DNA from: Methanobacteriota archaeon
GTDB taxonomy: Archaea > Thermoplasmatota > Poseidoniia > Poseidoniales > Thalassarchaeaceae
Assembly: GCA_004195715.1 (NCBI GenBank)
Contig: PSPX01000011.1
Coordinates: 1 to 64,000, forward strand
Reading direction: 5' to 3'
Length of the DNA stretch: 64,000 nt
How positions within the stretch are numbered: position 1 is the first letter of the stretch; each line of letters starts with the position of its first letter. The position numbers and the translations under genes are program-made. Shown piece after piece: positions 37,111-47,059 of this stretch. Under the pieces are notes generated by a model. That model did not search any database. It was not told where the DNA came from and saw only the letters and a program-made list of their open reading frames with translations.

Positions 37111-37977
37111 TCAGAGAGCAAACTGTTGCCCTTGTGCCGCAACCTGCCAACCTAGGTCTAACAACTCCTCGGCCTCTGGCCCCGGGCCCAGAAGGGGGTT
37201 GGAGTGATTCAGGTGGATGAAGTGTATCTCGGCATCGCCCTCGACTTGTTCGCCCAGTCTCGCTAGGGTCTCGGTCACGGTCGGGTGAGGTATCTCTGAC
37301 ATATCGCGACCGGGCAGCTCGCTCGAGTCCCAGAACGAGCCATCGAGCAGGGCGATGCTGACTCCGAGGTCCGACAGCCACTGGCGAATCGAGTTAGCGC
37401 CGTGTCTGCCAAGAGTCTGAGCCCAGTCGTCGTGATCCGGCAGAAAGAGTGCGGAGCGAGAAGGCCCCCTGATTATCACGGCGTGGGTGTCGGCGTGCTC
37501 ATCTCTGTGTGGGACTGGCACGAACTCTATCTCGAAGCCGCAACTCCCGCTCGGGCCAAATCGCTCCATTGGCACTATCTCCGTAGAGTCGAATGGCCCC
37601 AGCGCCTCTCTCTTAGCCAACTCATCCAAGACAGATGCACTAGCGAACAGCGGCAATTCGGAGCATCCCATCACCTCGTTTCCGAACTGTCCTAGTCCGT
37701 CTATGTGCCCGAGGTGGATGTGAGTCAAACTGACGCTGTCAGGACGTGCAACTCCCTCGGCACCCATCGTCTCTGCCCATAGCCGCATTTGATCGGGCAG
37801 AGAACGACTCGCCTCGATGAGATGCAGGCTGCCGTCACTTCCGCGGATTCCGCACGCCACAGGGTGCCGGCGGAGCGAAGGATCGCGATGCGCCGCCATA
37901 CATCGCACGCACGAGCAGCCCGCGTGTGGCACACCTCCGTCTTGCGCAATTCCGAGAAGTACCAGAGTCACTTCCAT
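37111..37977 (-). CDS. MBL-fold metallohydrolase, PqqB-like
   Basis: MEVTLVLLGIAQDGGVPHAGCSCVRC, LTHIHLGHIDGLGQFG, HLNHSNPLL. Confidence 0.85.
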   Translation of the reverse strand: MEVTLVLLGIAQDGGVPHAGCSCVRCMAAHRDPSLRRHPVACGIRGSDGSLHLIEASRSLPDQMRLWAETMGAEGVARPDSVSLTHIHLGHIDGLGQFGNEVMGCSELPLFASASVLDELAKREALGPFDSTEIVPMERFGPSGSCGFEIEFVPVPHRDEHADTHAVIIRGPSRSALFLPDHDDWAQTLGRHGANSIRQWLSDLGVSIALLDGSFWDSSELPGRDMSEIPHPTVTETLARLGEQVEGDAEIHFIHLNHSNPLLGPGPEAEELLDLGWQVAAQGQQFAL

Positions 37978-38073
37978 AATTCGCGGTAGCGGTATCAGAA
38001 ATGAAGCACTCGGATGCCGAAACCGCGTGGGCTGTTCCGATGGAGCCATGAACCTCACCGGTATTTGCGGGGC

Positions 38074-39252
38074 ATGGCGGCCGACCTGTCGTGGATGCGC
38101 GAGCGCTACGAGCAACTACGCTCTCAGGGCCTCGACTGGGACCCGCCAGCCCTACAATCGGCTAGCGAACCGCGTTGCATGGTCGACGGCAGAGAGATGA
38201 TCTTGCTCTCAGCCAACAACTACCTCAACTTGACAACTCACCCCAAGGTTGTCGAAGCAGCCGTGGAAGCCACCCGCAAGTATGGGGCCGGTTCGGGCTC
38301 GGTGCGCGCGATAGCCGGAACTCTCGACCTACACCTTGAGGCCGAGCGAGTATGCGCCCACTTCAAGGAGGTCGAGGCAGCGCTGATCTACTCGGCTGGC
38401 TACACTGCCAACGTGGGCCTCATCCCCACCCTCGTTCGCGGCTCTGAGGATGTCATAATCTCAGATGAATTGAATCACGGTTCCATCATCGATGGAGTCA
38501 GACTGACCAAGGCATCTAGGGCTGTGTACCAGCATAACGACATGGCTGCGCTTGAACAGGTCCTGAAAGAACACTCGGGCAGCGAGAGGAAACTAATCAT
38601 CACCGACGGTGTGTTCAGCATGGACGGTGACATCGCACCGCTGGACGAGATTACCGAGCTCGCCGAGCAGCACGACGCTATGGTGTTCGTCGACGACTGC
38701 CACGGCGAAGGAGTTCTTGGTGACGGCAGGGGGATTGTCGCGCATTTCGGATTGCAGGGACGAGTAACCTTTGAGATCGGCTCTTACTCCAAGGCACTGG
38801 GCGTCCAAGGCGGTATTGTCGCAGGCTCAGAAGATGTCCGAAGGCATGCTCTCAACCACAGCCGCTCGTGGCTGCTTTCGGGCAGCCAGCCACCAGGAGT
38901 GGCTGCCGCACAGAAGGCGGCCATAGAGGTCTTGATGTCCGAACCACAGCACGTTCGCAAACTATGGGACAATACCGAATACTTCCGAGGCGAACTTGAC
39001 TCATTGGGCTTCGACACGGGCATGAGTGAGACTCCCATCATCCCGGTGATGTGCGGAGAGAGCCGATTGGCGCAGGACCTGTCTGCTGCATTGAGGAAGG
39101 AAGGAGTAATGGTGGGCGCCATTGTTTTCCCTATGGTAGCCCGTGACAAGGCACGGGTGAGGACACAGATGTCTGCCGGACTTACCCGTGATGATCTGCA
39201 GGTGGTTTTGGGTAAGTTCGAAACTTGTGGACAGGAACTCGGATTAATTTGA
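38074..39252 (+). CDS. Alpha-oxoamine synthase family (glycine C-acetyltransferase / KBL-like)
   Basis: LLSANNYLNLTTHPKVVEAA, YGAGSGSVRAIAGT, DELNHGSIIDG, VDDCHGEGVLG, SYSKALGVQGG. Confidence 0.93.
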   Translation: MAADLSWMRERYEQLRSQGLDWDPPALQSASEPRCMVDGREMILLSANNYLNLTTHPKVVEAAVEATRKYGAGSGSVRAIAGTLDLHLEAERVCAHFKEVEAALIYSAGYTANVGLIPTLVRGSEDVIISDELNHGSIIDGVRLTKASRAVYQHNDMAALEQVLKEHSGSERKLIITDGVFSMDGDIAPLDEITELAEQHDAMVFVDDCHGEGVLGDGRGIVAHFGLQGRVTFEIGSYSKALGVQGGIVAGSEDVRRHALNHSRSWLLSGSQPPGVAAAQKAAIEVLMSEPQHVRKLWDNTEYFRGELDSLGFDTGMSETPIIPVMCGESRLAQDLSAALRKEGVMVGAIVFPMVARDKARVRTQMSAGLTRDDLQVVLGKFETCGQELGLI

Positions 39253-39261
39253 GGTGATGAG

Positions 39262-39486
39262 ATGACTACACAGACAACTGAGAATAGGGAAAGACTGCTT
39301 GTGGTATGGCTGATCGCCTCGGCTTTCGGCATAATGTTCGCCGTACTATCCTGGATGCAGGAATCGGGAATCCTGCCTCCTGCCGATGAACTGGGGGCAT
39401 GGAAAGGACTGCTCGCCGTGTTTACTGGACTGACTCTCTATTGGATTGTCGCCAGAACTATGTCAGGGGGCCCGGGTGATGAGTGA
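39262..39486 (+). CDS. Small membrane protein
   Basis: 74 aa, two hydrophobic helices. Confidence 0.55.
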   Translation: MTTQTTENRERLLVVWLIASAFGIMFAVLSWMQESGILPPADELGAWKGLLAVFTGLTLYWIVARTMSGGPGDE

Positions 39487-39916
39487 GTTGGGACGCTGGC
39501 CAATCAGTTGCGAGATTCCTGTACAGTGGGGTGAAATGGACGCCCTCAATCATGTCAACCACACCGTGTTCATCAGGTGGATGGAAACTGCTCGCATGCA
39601 CTACTTCATCGCCTGTGGATTCACTGACTTGTTCGATTCTGAGGGAATCGGACCTATTCTCGCCGGGCTCAAAGTGGATTACAACGCCCCGGTCGGGTTC
39701 CCAGACACTGTAACCGTCCATACCACTGTCACTCGCATAGGCAACGCGTCGTTTGAAATGGGGTACCGAATCACTAGCTCTGCCAAGGGCGACGAAGACG
39801 TCGCTACCGGTACTGTCTCAGGCGTCGTCTTCGACTACAATTCCGACTCTAGCACACCGATGCCTGATTCCTTGAGAGCCAGTATACTACAGCTCGAAGC
39901 TACCGGAAGCGTCTAG
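39479..39916 (+). CDS. Acyl-CoA thioesterase (4HBT/hotdog)
   Basis: VQWGEMDALNHVNHTVFIRWMETARMHYF. Confidence 0.9.
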   Translation: MSELGRWPISCEIPVQWGEMDALNHVNHTVFIRWMETARMHYFIACGFTDLFDSEGIGPILAGLKVDYNAPVGFPDTVTVHTTVTRIGNASFEMGYRITSSAKGDEDVATGTVSGVVFDYNSDSSTPMPDSLRASILQLEATGSV

Positions 39917-40560
39917 AAAGAAGCCTCTACGACTTCCTCAAGATCCCCATCATCCGCTTCCGAAGGCTCGTCCACAGACCTCTCATCAATCGTCCTGCGC
40001 ATCCCCTCGAATGGTGCAAGGCCGCGATCAAGCCTGTCGAGTATCCTCCATCGGGGGGCGTACGAGAGGTGGATGTAGAGAGGGCCGGGGTAGACGAAGC
40101 AGAACCAGCCTACCCAAGTCGCATACTCAGGGACCTCGTTCATCATCGAGATGGAGAGCACCGCCAAGCCGATGAAAGGGAATGGGAACAGATATCTGCG
40201 TCGGTTCTCAAGGCGGATTGGAGGACGTTTTACTACCGAGGCGAGCATCGAGGAGAAGCCGCCGAGGAAGGCTGTCAGGGTGATTAGAATCAGCGTCTGC
40301 AGACTCCAATCTCTGAGGGTCACCTCCAGTGCCTGTCCCTCGTTGTTTCCTATGTAGCCGTAGGGTAGAAGTAGAGTCAGGCCCATCAAAAGCCCGTAGA
40401 ACCCGCCGACGAAAACCGGATGCGAAACCGTCAGAGGATAACGAAGAAACATCTGACTGAGCGAGCCACCCTCGAGCATGTACCTATGCTCGAAATCCAA
40501 CTCATCGAGCCTGTCACGCCAACCTGACACGACCCTGCCCGCAGACGCCTCCGCTATCAC
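39913..40560 (-). CDS. Hypothetical membrane protein
   Basis: 215 aa ORF, four hydrophobic segments. Confidence 0.65.
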   Translation of the reverse strand: MIAEASAGRVVSGWRDRLDELDFEHRYMLEGGSLSQMFLRYPLTVSHPVFVGGFYGLLMGLTLLLPYGYIGNNEGQALEVTLRDWSLQTLILITLTAFLGGFSSMLASVVKRPPIRLENRRRYLFPFPFIGLAVLSISMMNEVPEYATWVGWFCFVYPGPLYIHLSYAPRWRILDRLDRGLAPFEGMRRTIDERSVDEPSEADDGDLEEVVEASF

Positions 40561-40697
40561 CGTTACGGGTGGTTTTCGGCGTTTTCTCCTGCGTTGAAAT
40601 CGCGCTCCTGTGCTATTGCGAGGCCGCGGTCTTTGCTGATTTCAATGTCGGAGGAGTTATCATGTGACCATCTATACGTCGGTTGCTAAGGGATAAC

Positions 40698-41867
40698 ATG
40701 AGCGACGAGGATACAATCTTCACAATCACCGAAGCCAATCTCGACTCAGGCCTCAGGGGCGTACCGGTGGGCACCTGTAGGACCTCATTCGTTGACCCCC
40801 TAGAGGGAGTCCATTACGTCGGCTATCCTGTGGGCGACCTAGCCAATCTCGAAGAGGAGGATGTGATTTACCTCCTGATGCACAAGCGCCTCCCCAATCC
40901 GGAGGAGTCCGAGGCCTTCCACGCTGAACTTGCACACAGGGCAGAGGAAGTTCCAACCGGAGCGCTGCGCGTGCTCGAGTCACTGACTCCGGGAAGCGGT
41001 CACCCGATGGACTGGCTAGCAATCGGGATTATGTCGCTGGGCGCTGCTGACACCACCGGAGATGCACGGGCCGACTCGATGAACCTCATCGCTAGGATGC
41101 CGGAGCTGATGGCCCGGATATTCTTGCTCCGAGGAGGCAAGCCGGAGGAACTCAGGCCACGCAAGCCCGAACTCGGGCTGGTCGAGAATTTCGTCCACAT
41201 GCTGGGAGTCGAGGGCGCCGAGGCCGAGAGGATGGAGCGCATGCTGCGATTTTTCTTCATACTGCACATGGACCACGGTGGCGGCAATCTCTCGACTTTC
41301 TCAGGTAAAGCCGTTGCCAGCGGTCGCGCCTCAATCTACGCTTCTATCGCCAGCGCGATGAACGCGCTGTCAGGACCTCTGCACGGACGCGCCAATCAGG
41401 CTTGCCTTGAGTTCGTCCAGAGGATAGGGACCTCGGACCCCAGTGAGATCGAATCCTTCGTGCGCTCGGAGTTGGCTGCCCGTCGACCAATTTACGGTTT
41501 CGGTCATGGCGTTCTTCGCGCCGAAGACCCACGGGCTAAACTCTTGATAGAACTCGGTGAGGAGATATGCCCCGATGACGAGAACTTCAGGACCGTCACT
41601 GCTCTTCGAGAGATCGTACCTCCAATCCTGAAGGAAATACCGAAGATCAGCAATCCTTACCCCAACGTCGATCTCGCCAGTGGCAGTTTGCTGAACTCAG
41701 TAGGCTTCCATAAGCCGGACTACTATACGACATTCTTCGGCTGGGCACGGGTCGCTGGAATATGCGCGCAGATACTGGATGAGCGAAATGCGCGTGAAGG
41801 TCGGGGCACACCGATTTACAGGCCCAAGTACATCCCGCGCAATCAGCCGCACCAGCGACTTGAGTAA
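40698..41867 (+). CDS. gltA: Citrate synthase
   Basis: LRGVPVGTCRTSFVDPLEGVHYVGYPVGDL, LHMDHGGGNLSTFSGKAVASGRASIYASIASAMNALSGPLHGRANQ, YGFGHGVLRAEDPRA. Confidence 0.95.
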   Translation: MSDEDTIFTITEANLDSGLRGVPVGTCRTSFVDPLEGVHYVGYPVGDLANLEEEDVIYLLMHKRLPNPEESEAFHAELAHRAEEVPTGALRVLESLTPGSGHPMDWLAIGIMSLGAADTTGDARADSMNLIARMPELMARIFLLRGGKPEELRPRKPELGLVENFVHMLGVEGAEAERMERMLRFFFILHMDHGGGNLSTFSGKAVASGRASIYASIASAMNALSGPLHGRANQACLEFVQRIGTSDPSEIESFVRSELAARRPIYGFGHGVLRAEDPRAKLLIELGEEICPDDENFRTVTALREIVPPILKEIPKISNPYPNVDLASGSLLNSVGFHKPDYYTTFFGWARVAGICAQILDERNAREGRGTPIYRPKYIPRNQPHQRLE

Positions 41868-43043
41868 TCAGTCGGTGTCACCTGCTCCACGATGCCCAAT
41901 CAGTCTCGGACTGCCCCATGGCAGTCCGTTCTCAGCCTCTGCAGCCCACTTGTCTTCCGATCCTGCCCAGAACATGCGGTGACCTTGCTCGATAATCATC
42001 TCCCTCTTTCGATGACTCTCCAATTCGGGCCATGTGGGAAGGGACTCTCCCGCTTCCCTGATCAGGTCACCTCGCTCCGAGTCCGTGGCAGTATCAAGGC
42101 GTCCACGCCACTCATCGTCGAGCGGCTGGCTGGCAGGCCTCATCCAGCGTGCCTTGCCATCAGGTAGGGAGAAGACACCCGGGTCCATATGATCGGAGAT
42201 GAGCGATATTCCTGCTTCTAGCATCGAAGCCTCTAGTTCCAGCGGCGCGGGCCAAACATGCAGCCCCATACCCGCTCGAGCTCTGTTGAGACGTTCGAGA
42301 CCCCCTCCACTGATTGCCATCGGTGTTCCGGGATGTGCAAAACGCTCCCACCCCTGTAGGTACTGGAGTGTCATTGCAATAGCAGGCATCCTCTCTTCTC
42401 GATGCTCCTTGATCAAACCTGTGACCGTACTGAGCACAAAGCCCGGAGTTCCGACGAGTCGTTTGATACGATAACTCCCCCAAGGTCTGAGATAGGGTGA
42501 CAGACGAGTCACCGGAAATCCGAATCCGACTGACTTGGCGACAGGGCCGATTCTCGGGCTAAAGCTGTACACCAGTGCCGACCTATCGGGCAGGTCAAAC
42601 GGGTCAAGACTCTCCTCTAGGAGACTCATCATGGCACTCAGATGAGCATCGACGTCGTCTATCTGCGCTGCTGGATGCGGAACTTTGAACTCGATGTTCG
42701 CAGTCTTTCCACCGGCCTGCCAGACATCTGTCAATACTCCTTGAGAGAGTAATTCATCGAATGTAACGGTACCTAGAGAGCGTATTTCGCTGGTACTCAT
42801 CCTCTCTATACTCCTCTCGAATTTACTCCCTTCCCCTGGAACCAGCTCGTTGTGATAGATCACGAACTCGCCGTCGCTGCTGAGGCGAAGGTCGAATTCA
42901 ATTCCGTCGGCGAACTGCATGCCATGCAGCAGTGCTGCGAGGGAATTCTCCTTGGGCTGGTCCCAGACAGTCATGCAAACACTCCACGCGTGTGGTGTCC
43001 AGTCCAAGAATGCAATGACGGAATATGTACGCCACCTCCCCAA
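41868..43043 (-). CDS. Glycerophosphodiester phosphodiesterase family protein
   Basis: LHGMQFADGIEFDLRLSSDGEFVIYHNELVP; C-terminal RLIGHRGAGDTD. Confidence 0.8.
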   Translation of the reverse strand: MGRWRTYSVIAFLDWTPHAWSVCMTVWDQPKENSLAALLHGMQFADGIEFDLRLSSDGEFVIYHNELVPGEGSKFERSIERMSTSEIRSLGTVTFDELLSQGVLTDVWQAGGKTANIEFKVPHPAAQIDDVDAHLSAMMSLLEESLDPFDLPDRSALVYSFSPRIGPVAKSVGFGFPVTRLSPYLRPWGSYRIKRLVGTPGFVLSTVTGLIKEHREERMPAIAMTLQYLQGWERFAHPGTPMAISGGGLERLNRARAGMGLHVWPAPLELEASMLEAGISLISDHMDPGVFSLPDGKARWMRPASQPLDDEWRGRLDTATDSERGDLIREAGESLPTWPELESHRKREMIIEQGHRMFWAGSEDKWAAEAENGLPWGSPRLIGHRGAGDTD

Positions 43044-43084
43044 TGCTCAAACCCTCGGACCTCCAGCGCTGCCTAGGTAGTACC

Positions 43085-45016
43085 ATGTCAGACACAGTTG
43101 AATTAGACCTCGAATCAAATCCACAAGCAATACGCGGGTATGCATTCTACGATTGGGCCAAGTCCTCTTTCGAGACCAGTGTTACCACCGCTGTCCTACC
43201 AGCATGGTTCGCCTACATATTCCTGAAGGCGAACGGGCTGGAGGCCACCGTTCTTGGGGTATCAATGACCAGCGACGCAATCTGGTCATATTCGGTTTCA
43301 ATCGCCGCGATTTTCGTCGCCATACTGGCTCCGTCCCTCGGTGTCATAGCCGACCGACGCGCCATCAAGATATGGTGGCTAAGGATTCTAACCTACCTCG
43401 GGGCCGCGTCGACATTCTTGCTCGCCTTCGCTCCGATGCTCGGAGTATCTCAACAGTGGGTCTGGCTGATTGTGATGTTCTTGATGGCAAACGTCGGCTT
43501 GAACGGCGCTGGCGTGTTCTATAATGCGTTACTCCCTCATTTGGGAACCGACGACGAGATGGACGCCATTTCGAACAGGGCGTACGCCTACGGCTACCTC
43601 GGTGGGGGGCTGCTGCTCGCGGTCCATCTGGTCATGTTCCTTTCGATTACCGGAGACTGGGTCATTCCATTCATAATGGCTTCATCCGGAGTGTGGTGGC
43701 TGGGGTTCGCTTGCCTGACCTTCGCTTGGGTGCCCGAGCCGCCGATTGAGAATGAGATGGAAGTACTCGGGGTCGCCGACTCCGCGAAGTTTGCCTTCGG
43801 CGAGCTGAAGAAGACTTTCGGCCAGGTCACTCACTTCCGCACGCTTTTCATCTACATGATTGCCTACTTCTTCTTCATAGACGGCATTAACAGCGTCTCA
43901 GCCCTAGCTGGAATCTACGGAGTAACCGTACTCGGTCTGACTACTGGAAATCTGATTGCCATTATCTTGATCATTCAGTTCGTGGCTGCACCATGTGCAA
44001 TCGGCTTCACAATACTCGCGAAAAGGACATCCACACACTACGCGCTCTCCTTCTCTCTAGTCATGTGGGTTGTTGTCATCGTTGGTGCCTTGTCCTTCGC
44101 CCCCCTAGTTCTCGAGTCGCATGACGAGTATGACATCCAGTTCGACTGGGATGCGGACGGCGATGGGATTGCCGATGCCGAAGATGATGACACCGATGGT
44201 GATTGGTACTCCAATGCGGCGGAGGAAGAGGCAGGCACCGATCCGCTGGACCCTTCAAGCACGCCCAACCCGAATCCATCGATATGGTTGCAGCAACGTC
44301 TAGCTGGAAAGGGGCAGTATATCGTATCCGTTGGAGATGGCACCTACGAAAACGGCCTGTCTCAGAGCGCTGGGGAGCAGGCTTGGGGGTCAGAGTGGTC
44401 GGATGTCCTCCCCCTTCACTTCGTTGAGAATGAAGCCGGAGACACAATCTACGAGTTCGATAACCCTACTGGCCCATCTTCAGCAGTCCTAAATGACAGC
44501 AGAATATCTGATTTCACCGCTACCTTCGACGAGGGCAGCCGCTTGAGCATGAGTGTCCAAGGTGGGGGTTTGAGCGGCACCACTGCACTGGGCGATGATC
44601 ACCCTACAAGTTTAGGCGATGGTCCTCTGGATTTCGTTTCAGAAGCCGTTCGTGACAATCTCTGGAAGCCCATTGGATTCGGTGTTTTCATGCAGTTCCT
44701 GCTACTGGGGTGCATGGCAGGGGCTCTGCTGGGTGGCTCACAGGGATTGGCGCGCAGCATATTTGGGCAGATGGTGCCTGAGACCCGCAGCGCCGAATTC
44801 TTCGGTTTCTTCGGTTTCTTCGGCAGAGTGGCAGCAATCATAGGGCCACTCCTGTATGGCACTCTCACGGTGATGTATGACAGCAGAGTCGGGATAGCCA
44901 GCATCTGCGTCCTGATTGTCATCGGCTCGGTTATGATGAAGTGGGTCGATGTTGACGACGGCCGCCGCGCGGCAATGGAAGAGGATGCCCGTAATCGCGG
45001 CATCAGCCTCGATTAG
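43085..45016 (+). CDS. MFS transporter (UMF1/Atg22-like) with acidic TSP3-like insertion
   Basis: AFYDWAKSSFETSVTTAVLPAWFAYIF; loop FDWDADGDGIADAEDDDTDGDWYSNAAEEEAGTDPLDPSSTPNPNPS; C-terminal RSIFGQMVPETRSAEFFGFFGFFGRVAAIIGPLLYG. Confidence 0.88.
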   Translation: MSDTVELDLESNPQAIRGYAFYDWAKSSFETSVTTAVLPAWFAYIFLKANGLEATVLGVSMTSDAIWSYSVSIAAIFVAILAPSLGVIADRRAIKIWWLRILTYLGAASTFLLAFAPMLGVSQQWVWLIVMFLMANVGLNGAGVFYNALLPHLGTDDEMDAISNRAYAYGYLGGGLLLAVHLVMFLSITGDWVIPFIMASSGVWWLGFACLTFAWVPEPPIENEMEVLGVADSAKFAFGELKKTFGQVTHFRTLFIYMIAYFFFIDGINSVSALAGIYGVTVLGLTTGNLIAIILIIQFVAAPCAIGFTILAKRTSTHYALSFSLVMWVVVIVGALSFAPLVLESHDEYDIQFDWDADGDGIADAEDDDTDGDWYSNAAEEEAGTDPLDPSSTPNPNPSIWLQQRLAGKGQYIVSVGDGTYENGLSQSAGEQAWGSEWSDVLPLHFVENEAGDTIYEFDNPTGPSSAVLNDSRISDFTATFDEGSRLSMSVQGGGLSGTTALGDDHPTSLGDGPLDFVSEAVRDNLWKPIGFGVFMQFLLLGCMAGALLGGSQGLARSIFGQMVPETRSAEFFGFFGFFGRVAAIIGPLLYGTLTVMYDSRVGIASICVLIVIGSVMMKWVDVDDGRRAAMEEDARNRGISLD

Positions 45017-45767
45017 TCAGGCGATCGACAACCAGAGCGATCTCTAGTAGGATCAGCATAGGGCCGCCGACGAGGAAGAGCGAGAGCGGATCAGGAGGGG
45101 AGAGCATTGCTCCGACGAGCATTGCTGAGAACCACAGAATCTCTCTGTTGTCAGTGATGCTTGAGCGCTCAATCACACCGTATCGAAGCAGCAGTAGAAC
45201 TGCTAGTGGAACTTGGAATCCGACCACGGAGGCGAAGTACAAGCCAACAATGAATCCTATCCATGATTGTAGTTGCCAGGTCGACTCGAGCCCCGCAGCA
45301 GCAGCGTCTTCGGACAGGTAATCAAGAAGCATCGGCACCAGTATCTCGTGCGCATACATTCCTCCTCCGACACCGAGTCCAAGAGCGCAAACAAGAACAA
45401 AGAGCAGTCCACCTAGCCCCCCTCCAATAGGGACGAATTTCCTGCGGTAGGCATCAGATAGGATTTTGCGACCGTTCCAACCCATGTCGCAGAGAATCGC
45501 TAGGACCACGAGTGCAATGCCGAGATTTGCTGCAATCCTGAGTCTCAATAGTACAACCTCCATCGGTTGCAAAATGATCACCTGCACACCGTCAGGCAGG
45601 TATCCATCGGCCTGCAGGAGCCACTCTATGGCATCACCAGCGGCGGGGTAGCCACCGATGAGTCCGATCATGAATACTGCCACGAGCAGATACAGTCTGC
45701 GAGTCATATGCTCGATGAGCCCGCGAACGGCGGCACGAGGTAGTACATCGGCTGAGCCCTCGGCCAT
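45003..45767 (-). CDS. tatC: Sec-independent protein translocase TatC
   Basis: IILQPMEVVLLRLRIAANLGIAL...FVLVCALGLGVGGGMYAHEILVP...LSPPDPLSLFLVGGPMLILLEIALVV. Confidence 0.85.
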   Translation of the reverse strand: MAEGSADVLPRAAVRGLIEHMTRRLYLLVAVFMIGLIGGYPAAGDAIEWLLQADGYLPDGVQVIILQPMEVVLLRLRIAANLGIALVVLAILCDMGWNGRKILSDAYRRKFVPIGGGLGGLLFVLVCALGLGVGGGMYAHEILVPMLLDYLSEDAAAAGLESTWQLQSWIGFIVGLYFASVVGFQVPLAVLLLLRYGVIERSSITDNREILWFSAMLVGAMLSPPDPLSLFLVGGPMLILLEIALVVDRLTNRG

Positions 45768-45824
45768 GCTGTGGGTAGGCGTCCTGTTCCTGAATACATC
45801 GCAACGCAGACTAGTCTCGCGGAT

Positions 45825-46976
45825 TCATTTCCGCGTGATGATTGTCAGTAGATCGTCGTCCTTGAGGACATGGTCCAATCCGACTCTCTGCCAGTCGAAC
45901 TTTGCACTCGGACCCTTGACTCTGGCGTACCGGAACTTGCGGACGAAATCACGGTGCAACTTGGTGCAGATATCGCGAACCGTTGAGGTGTCCTTGACTA
46001 TCAGAGGCTCGATTAGGTCCGCCTCTTGGCCCTGCGGTTTGAGGTATATCGACATGAAGTGCAAATTATCGAAGATGAAGTCCTTCATCTGGTCGATTCC
46101 CTCACCTGTCTTCGCTGAGACCTCTAGCACCGGCCAGCCCTCCGGCAACCTCGATCTGGATCTTTCAAGGTCGTTCTCGGTAGCTAGGTCGATCTTGTTG
46201 AGGACCACGACTGCGCGACTGTAGACGCGACTCCCAGCCAATGTGTCGACGATGTGGTCGTCGGTTACATCGGTGCGCAGAGTAACCGTTGCAGAGACGA
46301 TTCCAAAGCTGCGGACTATCTCCCGAATCTCTTGTTCGGTCAGATTGGTCTGCTCAAGAGTCGACCGCACGACTATTCCTCCCCGCTCCGTCCTCGTGAT
46401 GAAGACCTGTGGCGGCTGTTGGTTGAGCCTCATTCCTGACTTCCATAGCTCTTGGTCCAGTATCTCGAAGTGCGACTTCTGGAAGGGATCCATCACATAC
46501 AGTACCATGTCTGTGCTGCGAATCACATTGAGGATCTCGCGTCCCCTGCCTTTCCCTTCAGCCGCCCCCTTGATCAGCCCAGGCAAATCGAGAATCTGGA
46601 TCTTAGCCCCCCGGTGCTCCATCAATCCAGGGATGCAGGTCAGTGTGGTGAATGCAAAGTCTCCGATATTCGATTCTGCATCTGTCAACTGGGAGATTAG
46701 ACTTGACTTACCGACGCTCGGGAAGCCGACCAGTGCGACCGACGCGTCGCCTGATTTCTTGACCTCGAAACCCGGCCCGCCACCACTGGACTTGGCATGC
46801 GCTTGGGCTTTCTCCTTGCGGGCCTTGAGAGCGGCGATTTTTGCCTTGAGCTTGCCAATGTGGCCTTGAGTAGCCTTGTTGTACTTGGTCTTGCTAATCT
46901 CATCCTCGAGAGACTTAATCTGTTCCTCTATAGTGGCCAGTACAATCCCTCCAGCGCCCATTCGGACGCCACCCAC
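45825..46976 (-). CDS. DRG/Obg-family GTPase with TGS domain
   Basis: VALVGFPSVGKSSLISQLTDAESNIGDFAFTTLTCIPGLMEHRGAKIQILDLPGLIKGAAEGKGRGREILNV. Confidence 0.95.
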   Translation of the reverse strand: MGGVRMGAGGIVLATIEEQIKSLEDEISKTKYNKATQGHIGKLKAKIAALKARKEKAQAHAKSSGGGPGFEVKKSGDASVALVGFPSVGKSSLISQLTDAESNIGDFAFTTLTCIPGLMEHRGAKIQILDLPGLIKGAAEGKGRGREILNVIRSTDMVLYVMDPFQKSHFEILDQELWKSGMRLNQQPPQVFITRTERGGIVVRSTLEQTNLTEQEIREIVRSFGIVSATVTLRTDVTDDHIVDTLAGSRVYSRAVVVLNKIDLATENDLERSRSRLPEGWPVLEVSAKTGEGIDQMKDFIFDNLHFMSIYLKPQGQEADLIEPLIVKDTSTVRDICTKLHRDFVRKFRYARVKGPSAKFDWQRVGLDHVLKDDDLLTIITRK

Positions 46977-47013
46977 GCCTCGCCCCGGGTTCTTGAATCC
47001 GGTGGCGCTTCAG

Positions 47014-47032
47014 CGCTCGCCGTAGGCGAGCG
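47014..47032. other. Hairpin, 8-bp stem / 3-nt loop (CGCTCGCC-GTA-GGCGAGCG)
   Basis: Perfect inverted repeat in the divergent spacer between the DRG GTPase and the gene at 47060. Confidence 0.9.
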
Positions 47033-47059
47033 AGGGTTCTTTGCGTACCACCGAGTGGT

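Noticed and set aside
45819-45836. CGCGGA-TTCATT-TCCGCG stem overlapping the DRG GTPase stop
   Set aside because: 6-bp stem with 6-nt loop partly in coding sequence; may be chance.
46243-46869. 208-aa plus-strand ORF inside the DRG GTPase
   Set aside because: Antisense to conserved GTPase motifs.
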